This document shows positions 55,795 to 63,789 of a stretch of 64,000 nt of DNA, one piece after another. The notes beneath the pieces are model-generated. The model did not search any database. It saw only the letters and a program-made list of their open reading frames with translations, and was not told the DNA's origin. Each line of letters starts with the position of its first letter. The stretch's first letter is position 1. The position numbers were made by a program, and so were the translations under genes. Origin of the DNA: Myxacorys californica WJT36-NPBG1 (GTDB lineage: Bacteria > Cyanobacteriota > Cyanobacteriia > Leptolyngbyales > Leptolyngbyaceae); the NCBI GenBank assembly GCA_019359315.1, contig JAHHHO010000027.1, forward strand, positions 1-64,000. Reading direction: 5' to 3'.

Positions 55795-56940
55795 TTAAGG
55801 CTGATTTTTTCTTTCTTCTAATTTTCTTCGTTGCTCCACTAACTCCTCGATCGCACTTAGTAGTTTTTGCTGGTTCCAGTTTGCATAGAGGTGGGCTGCG
55901 ATCGCTAATCCGCCCGCTCCCACGCCTTCTTTGACATACCCCTGCTCGTACATCCGGAGTTGAGCAAATCGAGAGGATGCAAAGCTCAGCGGTGTCGCCA
56001 GAAGTGGAACAGAACCGATCGCTTGCGCAAGCCCAATCGTATCGCCTGTTGGATCTTCTGCTACCCAGCGCGTCGTTCCGATCGCAACGTTTTCGGGTTG
56101 CCAATCGAGAGAAACATGGGTAGTAATCGCGCGAGTCAGCGCGTACACCGAGAGCATTTGAGTGCCGCCTGCCAGCAACACACCACAGGTTCGACTGGCC
56201 GCGATCGTCATGCCTGCCACCACAATTTGCATGGGATCGCCAACCGCGGCCGCTAGTGCAAGAGGATGAGTCTCCTCTCTGCTTGCAGCTAAACCCTGTC
56301 GCACCAAGTTCAGTTTTTGCGCGTGATTGCAGATTGGATGGCTACTGTTTACCTTATCGATCGCGTCAATTTCTAAGCCTAAAAGCACAGCGAGAGCGGT
56401 GGTCGTGCCGCCAACCACGCATTCTCCGATCACCAAGTACCGATCCCAATATTGAGCTGCTAGTTTTTCACCCCATTTCAATCCTTGCTGAAATAAATGC
56501 TCGGCTAGATTCCGGCTCATTGCTTGTCCTGTGCTAAGGCAACGAGCGGGTTCTCCATCTAAATCGATCGCAGGAACAGTGGGAGGTTGAGGCAATCCAG
56601 CGTTAAAGATCTGAACTGGAATCGAAAGCGCTTCAATAACGGCGCGAGAAATTAGAACTGGAGATGCCCCCGCCGTCAGAGGGGGGAGTGGATAGATTGG
56701 ATTAGGTTGCACGCCATTGATCAAGAATTCGGCATCTGCGATCGCAGTAAACCGGCGATCGTCTGGAGTTGCGCCTGCCGCAGAAATGCCTGGAATTAAT
56801 CCGGTTTCGGTAAAGCCCAACACGCAACCAAAGCAAGGCAACTGTCCTGCATATCGCTCCAGCCAACGGCGAGCCTGAGTCGGTTGAGTATAGACCGAAA
56901 CGAAATCATTCATCGCCATCAATACATTGTCCAGCATCAA
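55795..56940 (-). CDS. CobT-like nicotinate-nucleotide-dimethylbenzimidazole phosphoribosyltransferase (UPF0284/TIGR00303)
   Basis: A 381-aa protein of the archaeal/cyanobacterial UPF0284 group, distantly related to CobT, which activates the lower ligand base in cobalamin synthesis. Visible: PCFGCVLGFTETGLIPGISAAG, a repeat-rich IGECVVGGTTTALAVL glycine motif and MTIAASRTCGVLLAGGTQML. Cyanobacteria make pseudocobalamin with adenine as lower ligand, so the true base may be adenine; the biochemical role is an inference. Its ATG overlaps the stop of the DUF2232 membrane gene by four bases, so the two are co-translated. Confidence 0.85.
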   Translation of the reverse strand: MMLDNVLMAMNDFVSVYTQPTQARRWLERYAGQLPCFGCVLGFTETGLIPGISAAGATPDDRRFTAIADAEFLINGVQPNPIYPLPPLTAGASPVLISRAVIEALSIPVQIFNAGLPQPPTVPAIDLDGEPARCLSTGQAMSRNLAEHLFQQGLKWGEKLAAQYWDRYLVIGECVVGGTTTALAVLLGLEIDAIDKVNSSHPICNHAQKLNLVRQGLAASREETHPLALAAAVGDPMQIVVAGMTIAASRTCGVLLAGGTQMLSVYALTRAITTHVSLDWQPENVAIGTTRWVAEDPTGDTIGLAQAIGSVPLLATPLSFASSRFAQLRMYEQGYVKEGVGAGGLAIAAHLYANWNQQKLLSAIEELVEQRRKLEERKNQP

Positions 56941-57686
56941 TCATTGTCAAAGATGACTTGAATCCAGCGAGGTGGGCGCGGAATGGGTGAATTTAATCGG
57001 TCAAAAAGATACCAGGCTACTAAATGCACCATCAGAACATAAACGAGGCTGCGGATAACGATAATGAGAAAAACAGCCATTTGGATGACTTCAAGAGAGG
57101 GTTGAACCAGCAGCCCTAGTCTCGTAAAAATCCACTCCAAAAGATTGGTGGCTTGTACTGTTCCATAGAGCCACAGGTCTTCGCCCAGCAAGATAGAGCC
57201 TAACCACAGCCGAAAGAAATCTCCAAGTACACTAAGCAGTCCGCCCATTGGAACTGAAACCACCCAAGGGGCTCGTCGATACCACAGTACGCCCAGCAAA
57301 ACACCCAGCAGTCCGAACGGAATCACAAACTGAATGCTGCGGGGAGGCCCGATCAACACCGAAAGCAGCAATCCTGATACTAATGCCCCCATCCAAGCAC
57401 TACGGTTGCCCCATCGCAAGTACAACAGCGCGATCGGCACTGGAAAAAAGATTTGCAGCACCGGACCCATCGGAAAATAAGAATTGACGAGCCAAATTAG
57501 GCTAGAAGCACTGGCTAGAAATGCCGTCTCCACCATCATGATGGGACTCGACGGATCAACATTTCTCACCAGTCGTTTTCTCAGTTCGTCAATATCAGTG
57601 GAGTTTGCCTCTACGTCAGGAATCCAGTCTTCATCCAACTCAGAGGGATCAACTCCGCTTGACGGATCGTTGCGCAAATCGCTCAT
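56937..57686 (-). CDS. DUF2232 family membrane protein
   Basis: A 249-aa protein: an acidic N-terminal ~45 residues (DPSELDEDWIPDVEANSTD) and then about six to seven membrane helices. The helical part resembles DUF2232/YybS proteins, which are structurally similar to substrate-binding S components of ECF vitamin transporters. Because it overlaps the CobT-like gene, a role in uptake of a cobalamin precursor or related vitamin is an attractive inference, but not shown. It overlaps the upstream gene by 38 bases. Confidence 0.7.
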   Translation of the reverse strand: MSDLRNDPSSGVDPSELDEDWIPDVEANSTDIDELRKRLVRNVDPSSPIMMVETAFLASASSLIWLVNSYFPMGPVLQIFFPVPIALLYLRWGNRSAWMGALVSGLLLSVLIGPPRSIQFVIPFGLLGVLLGVLWYRRAPWVVSVPMGGLLSVLGDFFRLWLGSILLGEDLWLYGTVQATNLLEWIFTRLGLLVQPSLEVIQMAVFLIIVIRSLVYVLMVHLVAWYLFDRLNSPIPRPPRWIQVIFDND

Positions 57687-58056
57687 GCAGATCGAGAGAG
57701 AGGGGCAGATCTACTCTAGTGCAAATTTTGACTAGTGAATGGAGCAGTTGCGCTAGGCTACGCCGACCCAGAAGCGCCCACAGATTCATCGCTAAGCAAA
57801 GACAACCCAATCCGAGCAGAATGTAGGTCGGGGGCATCACAACGCCAACCATAAACCATGTGAGCACATGGAAGACCATGATTCCAGCGAACAGAGCCGC
57901 GATCGCAACGCTAATCCAGATCTGTCTTGCTGGACGCTGCAACCCCGTTAACATCAGCGTTGTTATCGTGGTTAACAGGTTTGCAGGAACGAGGAAGGTG
58001 CAAATCGCGACACAATGAGCGCGAGAAAACTCAAATAGGAGTGGAAAATCTAGCAT
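57649..58056 (-). CDS. Hypothetical membrane protein, first gene of the CobT-like unit
   Basis: A 135-aa protein with about three membrane segments (15-36, 46-68, 72-92) and a basic C-terminal tail. No family recognised. Its 3' end overlaps the DUF2232 gene start by 38 bases, and that gene overlaps the CobT-like gene by four, so the three appear to be one transcription and translation unit. The coding call rests on hydrophobic pattern and on this arrangement. Confidence 0.62.
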   Translation of the reverse strand: MLDFPLLFEFSRAHCVAICTFLVPANLLTTITTLMLTGLQRPARQIWISVAIAALFAGIMVFHVLTWFMVGVVMPPTYILLGLGCLCLAMNLWALLGRRSLAQLLHSLVKICTRVDLPLSLDLHERFAQRSVKRS

Positions 58057-58500
58057 TGAGTAATCGGGTTCGTCACAGCTTCAATAGGGTCGATTTTGGC
58101 ACTTGAGATAGCAAACATTCCTTTTCGTCCATCAATCTTCACAAATAGACATGCAATACTGGTAATCACTCGCAAAGTTGTAAAGAATATTAATGAGAAT
58201 CATTCAGTCTTTAATCTTGCTAACTATGTTTCCTTATTAGTGACATTTGTGGCGGAAGACTGAATAAAATTTTTATTCATTATTGCAGCAATCAATCTAT
58301 CTCCAAACCGATTCTCTTAGCTATTGATTTTATTGAGTTTTTTAGTATCTACATCAATTTTTTGTGACAGAGTTGACTTAGCAAGAGCGCTGCGGCAATG
58401 ACCCAACAATCTACGTAAACATCTACGTACTGTTAGTTCAAATCGTAATCCGTGTACTCTCGATGAAGAGACGATCGCGAGTATCGGAAATTCAGAATGT
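58057..58500. other. AT-rich divergent intergenic region
   Basis: Should hold promoters for the CobT-like unit (minus) and the retropepsin gene (plus). No B12-box (GCCACTG) or other riboswitch motif is seen on the minus strand. Confidence 0.45.
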
Positions 58501-59151
58501 ATGCATCAGTCACGGTTTGAGCGTTCAGCTACAGTTACGATTCGCGCAAAGCGCACTGCTAAGAGAACCGCATGGTATCTAGCCTTGTCAATGGTGATCG
58601 CGATGCCCATGTTCATCGTTCATCGGGCGACGGCAACTCAACTCTTCCTCAACTTCACCTATGATGACCCCTGTTATTGGGTCACTTCGTCGGGTCAGCG
58701 CGTCGGTTTAGGGCAATTGTGCGGCGGTGATGTGCCTGTTAAGAAAACAGCGCCTCTGCAAAAAGTCAGCAAGCGCAGTAACGATGGTGTGATTCGCGTC
58801 CCAATCAAACGTCACATCGCGTCAACACCCGTGATTGAGGTGATGTTAAATGGAGCCTATCCCGTTGACATGATTGTTGATACTGGAGCCAGTGCCTCGC
58901 TGATTACTCAAGCGATCGCACAGCACTTAAACATCAAACCGATTAGAACACTGCAAGCAGGTATTGCTAATGGAAGTGTTGTGCAGTTTCCGGTTGCTCG
59001 CATTCAATCGATGTCCGTGAATGGCTTGACTATCAACAATTTAGAAGTTGCGATCGCAGACCAAATGGATGTCGGATTGCTAGGGCACGATTTCTTTGGC
59101 AAATACGATATCAAGATCAAACGCGATGTCGTAGAGTTTTATCCTCGATAG
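58501..59151 (+). CDS. Retropepsin-like aspartic protease, membrane-anchored
   Basis: A 216-aa protein. A basic N-terminus and one hydrophobic segment (about 29-46) should anchor or export it. The C-terminal domain (about 95-216) is a single retropepsin-like lobe (clan AA): VPIKRHIASTPVIEVMLNG, the catalytic DTGAS (D127), a hydrophobic-glycine strand and LLGHDFFGKYDIKI. Being one lobe, it should act as a homodimer. Bacterial members are usually periplasmic and poorly characterised. It stands alone. Confidence 0.88.
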   Translation: MHQSRFERSATVTIRAKRTAKRTAWYLALSMVIAMPMFIVHRATATQLFLNFTYDDPCYWVTSSGQRVGLGQLCGGDVPVKKTAPLQKVSKRSNDGVIRVPIKRHIASTPVIEVMLNGAYPVDMIVDTGASASLITQAIAQHLNIKPIRTLQAGIANGSVVQFPVARIQSMSVNGLTINNLEVAIADQMDVGLLGHDFFGKYDIKIKRDVVEFYPR

Positions 59152-59172
59152 CTCTCTACATTTGATAACTCT

Positions 59173-59775
59173 CTACAACCATTGCTCTAAAAGACCAGGA
59201 GCCTGCCAAAGCAAGTAAGTAATCAGTCCGCAAGCGGCAGTAATGACGACGGTGAGCGCATAAGCAGCACACATGAGAATGCCATCCGACTCCAGCATGG
59301 CGACGACAAGAAGTAAAATTCCTGTCGTTGGAAGCGGATTTGTAAAGGGAATTGGCAAAATCAGCAAAATCGCCAACCAAGTAATGCATAGCCCATTGAA
59401 TCGCCAGACGTAAGGATTACCAGTCACTCGGCTGAAGCGAGGACGAGTAATCTTCTCTAGGATGCGCATGACTCGACGGATGTTGTGTAAAAGCTGTTTA
59501 GCAAAGGCTTGAGGAAATTTGAATTGAGCCACCTTCTTGGGCAACCAAGGCGATCGTCTCCCTAGCGCCATTTGCATTCCTAGCAGCACACATCCTGCAC
59601 CCGCAAAGCTGGTTAATCCGGGTGGAACTGGAAACAGAAATGGAATCACGAGCAGTGCGATCGCGAGACTGAATCCCCGCTCTGATGTTTGCGCCAAAAT
59701 TGCAGCCAGCGTCAACGGCTCTTCTGAAATGCGTTTGAGAAGAGCTTCAAGGTCTTGGGAGAATCGCAAGTGCAT
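59173..59775 (-). CDS. exoD: ExoD family membrane protein (exopolysaccharide synthesis)
   Basis: A 200-aa protein with about four helices. LRFSQDLEALLKRISEEPLT, LAQTSERGFSLAIALLVIPFLFPVPPGLTS, and ALGRRSPWLPKKV are the ExoD blocks. ExoD is needed for exopolysaccharide production and alkali tolerance in Rhizobium; its mechanism is unknown. It is solitary here and converges with the retropepsin gene, 21 bases apart. Confidence 0.9.
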   Translation of the reverse strand: MHLRFSQDLEALLKRISEEPLTLAAILAQTSERGFSLAIALLVIPFLFPVPPGLTSFAGAGCVLLGMQMALGRRSPWLPKKVAQFKFPQAFAKQLLHNIRRVMRILEKITRPRFSRVTGNPYVWRFNGLCITWLAILLILPIPFTNPLPTTGILLLVVAMLESDGILMCAAYALTVVITAACGLITYLLWQAPGLLEQWL

Positions 59776-60040
59776 AGAACAACTCGTAACCTATGGTTGA
59801 TGAATCAGTTGATGAATTCTAGAGCAAGATCACACAGCAGGCACCGCCTTCTCAGCTAAGTTAACACCTGCTTTAAAGATGGACAACCTTCTCTGATGTT
59901 CCTGATCCTTCATAAATTGAAGGACAAACGACATCCCCCTTGTGCAAAGATCTCCGATTTCTCAAAAAAATTGGAGATCCCGATACATAGTCTTTATATT
60001 CACGGACACGGACTTGGACATCACTTCAAGACATTCATTG

Positions 60041-60589
60041 TTAGGACTCATCCAGCAAATGAGTCGGTAAACCATCGATACTGACTTGGTTTTTGGCGTG
60101 CCAGTAGTCTTGCAGCCCGTCTTTGCCTTTTCGGATTGCCCAATCAATAATGGTGTCGCGATCGGTGACGAAATCATAGAGAGGAACGCCCGCTCCACAA
60201 GAAGTCTGCACTAACTCGACGGCAAGCTTGATGATTTGTCGCGTACCTGGAATCGGTGGAAACAATGAAGCTAGTTCTTGCCAAGCCACATCTCTTGGGT
60301 AAATCACCTGACCACGACCATACAGCCGCAAGATGAGGGGAGCGCCTTGAAAGCTGCAAAACATAATTGTCATTCGCCCATTTTCAATCAGATGGGCACT
60401 AGATTCGTTACCGCTACCCGTCAAATCAAGGTATGCAACGGCTTGAGGATTGAGAATGCGAAACGTATCGATGCCTTTGGGGGATAGATTGATTCGCCCT
60501 TCAGTCGGGGCAGTCGCTGTAAAAAAGAGATGTTGCTGAGCAATAAACTGCTGGAGGGATTCAGTGAGTTCTGGATAGAACTTTGCCAT
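60041..60589 (-). CDS. PPOX-class flavoprotein (pyridoxamine 5'-phosphate oxidase family)
   Basis: A 182-aa FMN-binding split-barrel protein. AQQHLFFTATAPTEGRINLSP, VAYLDLTGSGNESSAHLIEN and GRMTIMFCSFQGAPLILRLYG are the PNPOx-like core, then VYPRDVAWQEL. Related proteins bind FMN or F420 and reduce small organic substrates. The specific substrate is unknown. The ATG at 60589 is followed upstream by a tandem 20-base repeat (60643-60682) in the promoter region. Confidence 0.85.
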   Translation of the reverse strand: MAKFYPELTESLQQFIAQQHLFFTATAPTEGRINLSPKGIDTFRILNPQAVAYLDLTGSGNESSAHLIENGRMTIMFCSFQGAPLILRLYGRGQVIYPRDVAWQELASLFPPIPGTRQIIKLAVELVQTSCGAGVPLYDFVTDRDTIIDWAIRKGKDGLQDYWHAKNQVSIDGLPTHLLDES

Positions 60590-60642
60590 GTCAAAAGGGG
60601 GTGAACGTGACCCCTATCCTACCGAAAATGCTGCCGCTTAAT

Positions 60643-60682
60643 CTTAACTAAAGTGGCATTAGCTTAACTAAAGTAGCATTGC
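60643..60682. repeat. Tandem 20-bp repeat upstream of the PPOX flavoprotein gene
   Basis: CTTAACTAAAGTGGCATTAG (60643-60662) and CTTAACTAAAGTAGCATTGC (60663-60682), directly head to tail, differing at three positions. About 55-95 bases upstream of the start on the minus strand, a position suited to an operator. Confidence 0.85.
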
Positions 60683-60738
60683 TGGATGCTAATCACGCGA
60701 CGTTAGATTACTTCATCCAGCAAACCCGTTACCTTACC

Positions 60739-60939
60739 TTAGTATCCGCTTATCTCATAGCCTGCGGCGGTCACAGCTTGCTTAAAGGTTTCTTCAGACG
60801 CTTTTGCTTCGATGGTGATTGTTTTTTGGTCTAAGTCAATATCAATATGGGCGTCAGGCTCGTGCGTCAGAATTGTTTGTTTGATGTTTTCTGCGTCATC
60901 AGAGCTGTTTAGGGTTGGAACGTGTAGTTTTAATGCCAT
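60739..60939 (-). CDS. HMA-fold protein lacking the CxxC metal site
   Basis: A 66-aa protein with the ferredoxin-like heavy-metal-associated fold: MALKLHVPTLNSSDDAENIKQTILTHEP, then DIDLDQKTITIEAKASEETFKQAVTAAGYEI. In copper chaperones the loop after the first strand reads GMTCxxC; here it is LNSSDDAEN, so both cysteines are missing. It therefore cannot bind copper in the usual way. The start is set at the methionine before ALKLHVP, and the frame runs ten codons further. It could be a degenerate or repurposed chaperone. Confidence 0.8.
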   Translation of the reverse strand: MALKLHVPTLNSSDDAENIKQTILTHEPDAHIDIDLDQKTITIEAKASEETFKQAVTAAGYEISGY

Positions 60940-61056
60940 AGCAATTTCATTAGGTAAAGTTGGTAGCACTTTTGAGTATGGAGGGTGCGCGTTTTATCTT
61001 TCGCCTTGCCTAAGATAGATTTTAATTTTCACTAAACCAATGGGTTGAACTTCCGT

Positions 61057-62199
61057 TTAGCGCTTGGCTTCGTCAAGCCAGTCACCCAAAAGAGAAATGA
61101 TCAGAAATGCTGAGGCAACGGCGATCGCAGTTAATCGGCTGGGAATTGCTCCAATGTAATAAACGCTAAAGAAAACACTAAGCGCAACAACAACACAACC
61201 AGGAAGCTTACTCTTGATGAAAACGTTGGCAATATTATGCAAATCGTTTGCACGTTTCATTTTCTCAATCGGATTCTTACTGAATAGATAGCTTTTTAAC
61301 CGCTTGAGTTTGATTAAGGTGAATAGCTTGCTGTGAGTTGCCCCGCAGAAGTTTGGCTGCATCGCTAGCGCTCTGTCGAAGTTTGCGATCGCGCCTTCAA
61401 ATCGCCCGAGCTGTCGTAAGGCTAAGCCGCGGCGATGCCATAGTTTCGAGTCTTTGGGCTGGAGTTTGATGGCGTGATCAAAGCTGGCGATCGCATCGTC
61501 ACCCCGTCCTAACTTTCGTAAGACTTCGCCGCGATTGGCTAGGAGTTGCGCATTGTCCGGGTTAAGCTGAAGGGCGTGATCGTAGCTTTCAACTGATTCA
61601 TCGTAACGTTTGAGTCCATACAACACATTGCCTCGGCTGTGCCAGTCGTCCGCTTGCTCTGATTGCTCAAGTAGGGCATCATAACAGCCCAGCGCTTCGT
61701 GCTGTCGGTTCAATGCCCATAATAATGTGGCTCGCCGTCGCCACGCTTCGGTTTCATTGGGATTGCATTCAATCGCGTTACTGTAGCTCTCTAGCGCTTT
61801 GCGGGGATGAGTTCGGGCAAGCAGTTCGCCTTGATGCAACCAAGCCTCAGAGCAGTTTGGATCGAGTGTGAGGGCCTGATTGAAGGCTGCGATCGCAGCT
61901 TTTGAAGAGTCTAAATCTTGAAAAATTTGTCCCCGCAGAATCCATGCCTCGATCAGATCGGGCTGTAATTCAAGGGCGCGATCGACGCTAATGAGTGCCG
62001 CTTCAAGTTGCTTGAGTTCAGTTAACGCTTTGCTGCGTCCATGCCATGCGATCGCAGAATCGGGCTGAAGATCTAAGGCGCGATCGTAGGCACTGAGAGC
62101 CGCTTCAAACTCCTTAGCTTGGGCAAATTCTTCTCCTTGCCCCAGCGCTGAGCGCAGTAACGCATCGTCTTCTAGCCGAAACTCTTCATTCTCGCGCAT
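61057..62199 (-). CDS. TPR-repeat protein with C-terminal membrane helices
   Basis: A protein of about 380 aa with roughly eight tetratricopeptide repeats (residues about 20-290), each with the A..YDRAL.LQPD.A.AWHGRG pattern, then a basic linker and two membrane segments at the C-terminus (VVVALSVFFSVYYIGAIPS, AIAVASAFLIISLLGDWL). It should serve as a membrane-tethered scaffold on the cytoplasmic side. A TTG start at 62239-62241 lies only five bases from the divergent rpiA ATG; ATG 62199 leaves room for a shared promoter and is preferred. Partner unknown. Confidence 0.85.
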   Translation of the reverse strand: MRENEEFRLEDDALLRSALGQGEEFAQAKEFEAALSAYDRALDLQPDSAIAWHGRSKALTELKQLEAALISVDRALELQPDLIEAWILRGQIFQDLDSSKAAIAAFNQALTLDPNCSEAWLHQGELLARTHPRKALESYSNAIECNPNETEAWRRRATLLWALNRQHEALGCYDALLEQSEQADDWHSRGNVLYGLKRYDESVESYDHALQLNPDNAQLLANRGEVLRKLGRGDDAIASFDHAIKLQPKDSKLWHRRGLALRQLGRFEGAIANFDRALAMQPNFCGATHSKLFTLIKLKRLKSYLFSKNPIEKMKRANDLHNIANVFIKSKLPGCVVVALSVFFSVYYIGAIPSRLTAIAVASAFLIISLLGDWLDEAKR

Positions 62200-62246
62200 G
62201 GCATCTAGTAGACTGACTGTTGATTCTGTAAGTTTAAACAATCGAT

Positions 62247-62957
62247 ATGAGCGCTGAAACTGATCCCGTTAAATTGATGAAACAGCAGGTTGGATATGCG
62301 GCTGCAGAGCGAGTTCAATCTGGTTCTATTGTAGGGTTGGGAACTGGTTCCACAACAGCTTATGCTATTCAAGCGATCGGAGAACGTCTTCAATCGGGTG
62401 AACTCAAAGATGTCAAAGGCGTGCCAACGTCGTTTCAAGCGATTGTGCTAGCGCGTCAGTATGGGATTCCCCTCGTGTCGCTCGATGAAATTGAGAAGAT
62501 TGATGTGGCGATCGATGGAGCAGATGAAGTCGATCCGCAAAAGAATCTGATCAAAGGCGGCGGGGCAGCGCATACTCAAGAAAAGATTGTCGATTGTTTG
62601 GCAGATCAGTTTATTGTTGTCGTCGATGGTGGCAAGTTAGTCGATCATCTCGGTTCGACGTTCTTGTTGCCAGTCGAAGTATTGCCGATGGCAGTGACGC
62701 CTGTGATGAATGCGATTAAGAAACTCGGCGGTAAGCCAGAGTTGCGAATGGGCGTGAAGAAAGCAGGCCCGGTGGTGACAGATAACGGCAACTTGGTGGT
62801 GGATGTGAAGTACGATCGCATCGACAATCCAAAGGAATTGGAGCAAACGTTGAATAACATTCCTGGCGTTTTGGAGAATGGAATCTTTGCCGGAGTTGCA
62901 GATGTTGTGCTGATTGGGGAAGTGAAGGACGGTCAGCCGAGCGTTCGAGAAATGTAG
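62247..62957 (+). CDS. rpiA: Ribose-5-phosphate isomerase A
   Basis: Interconverts ribose 5-phosphate and ribulose 5-phosphate, in the Calvin cycle and pentose phosphate pathway. The 236-aa protein shows [20 protein letters not shown] (substrate phosphate loop), [20 protein letters not shown] with the catalytic-site aspartates, and [22 protein letters not shown]. Divergent from the TPR gene. The 11-bp stem after the gene may stabilise the transcript end. Confidence 0.97.
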   Translation: MSAETDPVKLMKQQVGYAAAERVQSGSIVGLGTGSTTAYAIQAIGERLQSGELKDVKGVPTSFQAIVLARQYGIPLVSLDEIEKIDVAIDGADEVDPQKNLIKGGGAAHTQEKIVDCLADQFIVVVDGGKLVDHLGSTFLLPVEVLPMAVTPVMNAIKKLGGKPELRMGVKKAGPVVTDNGNLVVDVKYDRIDNPKELEQTLNNIPGVLENGIFAGVADVVLIGEVKDGQPSVREM

Positions 62958-62967
62958 CGATTTGGAA

Positions 62968-63008
62968 TTTAGGTTTTGGACTGAATTTATGCAAGTTCAA
63001 AACCTAAA
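62968..63008 (+). terminator. Hairpin downstream of rpiA
   Basis: Perfect 11-bp stem TTTAGGTTTTG (62968-62978) / CAAAACCTAAA (62998-63008) with a 19-base loop, ten bases after the rpiA stop. No T run follows, so it may act as a stabiliser or bidirectional end. Confidence 0.55.
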
Positions 63009-63291
63009 GCCTCACGGTAAGGACTTGAGATCGCTGCTTTAGAGGATGATGTTACGATCTCCCTTTCAGAACTGCGATTGGCTCTGTCAAGCCCCGAAGG
63101 ATCGCATTTCACTGGTCATTTCTGGATTGCACTTAAACCCATCAGAAATAAAGCGGTCTAACGTTCCCCTTCAGCGACTGTGAGCAACCTCGGTTCTGCA
63201 CCAGCACGTTATAGTTCGCTGCAAGGGGCTTGTTGGGGAGTTTCTCCGAGGATTTCAATTGTTTCCTGTACTGGTATTTCTATATATATTC
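63009..63291. other. Intergenic region between rpiA and the DUF4231 gene
   Basis: Carries the dispersed repeat (63074-63105). No gene is convincing. Confidence 0.5.
63074..63105. repeat. Dispersed palindromic repeat, intergenic copy
   Basis: GCGATTGGCTCTGTCAAGCC then CCGAAGGATCGC. On the opposite strand to the copies at 19358 and 35420 it reads with the same core. It lies between rpiA and the DUF4231 gene. Confidence 0.7.
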
Positions 63292-63789
63292 CTACTTCTT
63301 TTTCTCGGATGCAGATTGCCCCCAATTTTGATGACCTTCCGACCAAATCTCCATCACTCGGTCTGAGAATCGTCGAGTTTTCTCCTCTCCTTCTAATTTG
63401 AAATAGTCGCCAGCGTCTTGGAGATAAAGAAACTTTTCTGATTGCAATTTTTGTTGAACGTTGCGAGCATTAACCCAAGTCTTTTGAGAGGTGTTTTGGC
63501 TTAACAGAGTAGTAGAGAGTGCAGCAAGGGCACTGATGATTGGCACAATCCATTCCCACACACCAAGCTGTTTACTCGCTGCCAAGGTAGAAAGAATAGT
63601 TACTACAAACGTTAACAACACACTTGCTTGATTGAGGCGTGTAAATCGTCGTTTGTCCGAGTCAGCTATGTGCTTAAATCGCTGAATGAGACGATCGCAT
63701 TCTTCTAATGCCTCTGTATGTTTCTGTATCAACGATCTCTGAAAATCATCGGTTGGAGTTTCTCCAATAGCAATTTCCATATCTGCCAT
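63292..63789 (-). CDS. DUF4231 (SLATT-type) membrane protein
   Basis: A 165-aa protein with an N-terminal helical part, two adjacent membrane segments (about 52-95: LNQASVLLTFVVTILSTLAAS and WEWIVPIISALAALSTTLL), and a cytoplasmic C-terminal helical region (TWVNARNVQQKLQSEKFLYL, QDAGDYFKLEGEEKTRRF). This is the DUF4231/SLATT arrangement. In other bacteria, SLATT proteins sit beside nucleotide-sensing or TIR-like domains in defence systems; a stand-alone DUF4231 protein has no proven role. It lies next to an open, possibly broken frame on the same strand at the window's right edge. Confidence 0.75.
   Translation of the reverse strand: MADMEIAIGETPTDDFQRSLIQKHTEALEECDRLIQRFKHIADSDKRRFTRLNQASVLLTFVVTILSTLAASKQLGVWEWIVPIISALAALSTTLLSQNTSQKTWVNARNVQQKLQSEKFLYLQDAGDYFKLEGEEKTRRFSDRVMEIWSEGHQNWGQSASEKKK

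Noticed and set aside
58057-58500. Cobalamin riboswitch before the CobT-like unit
   Set aside because: No B12 box (GCCACTG) on the minus strand.
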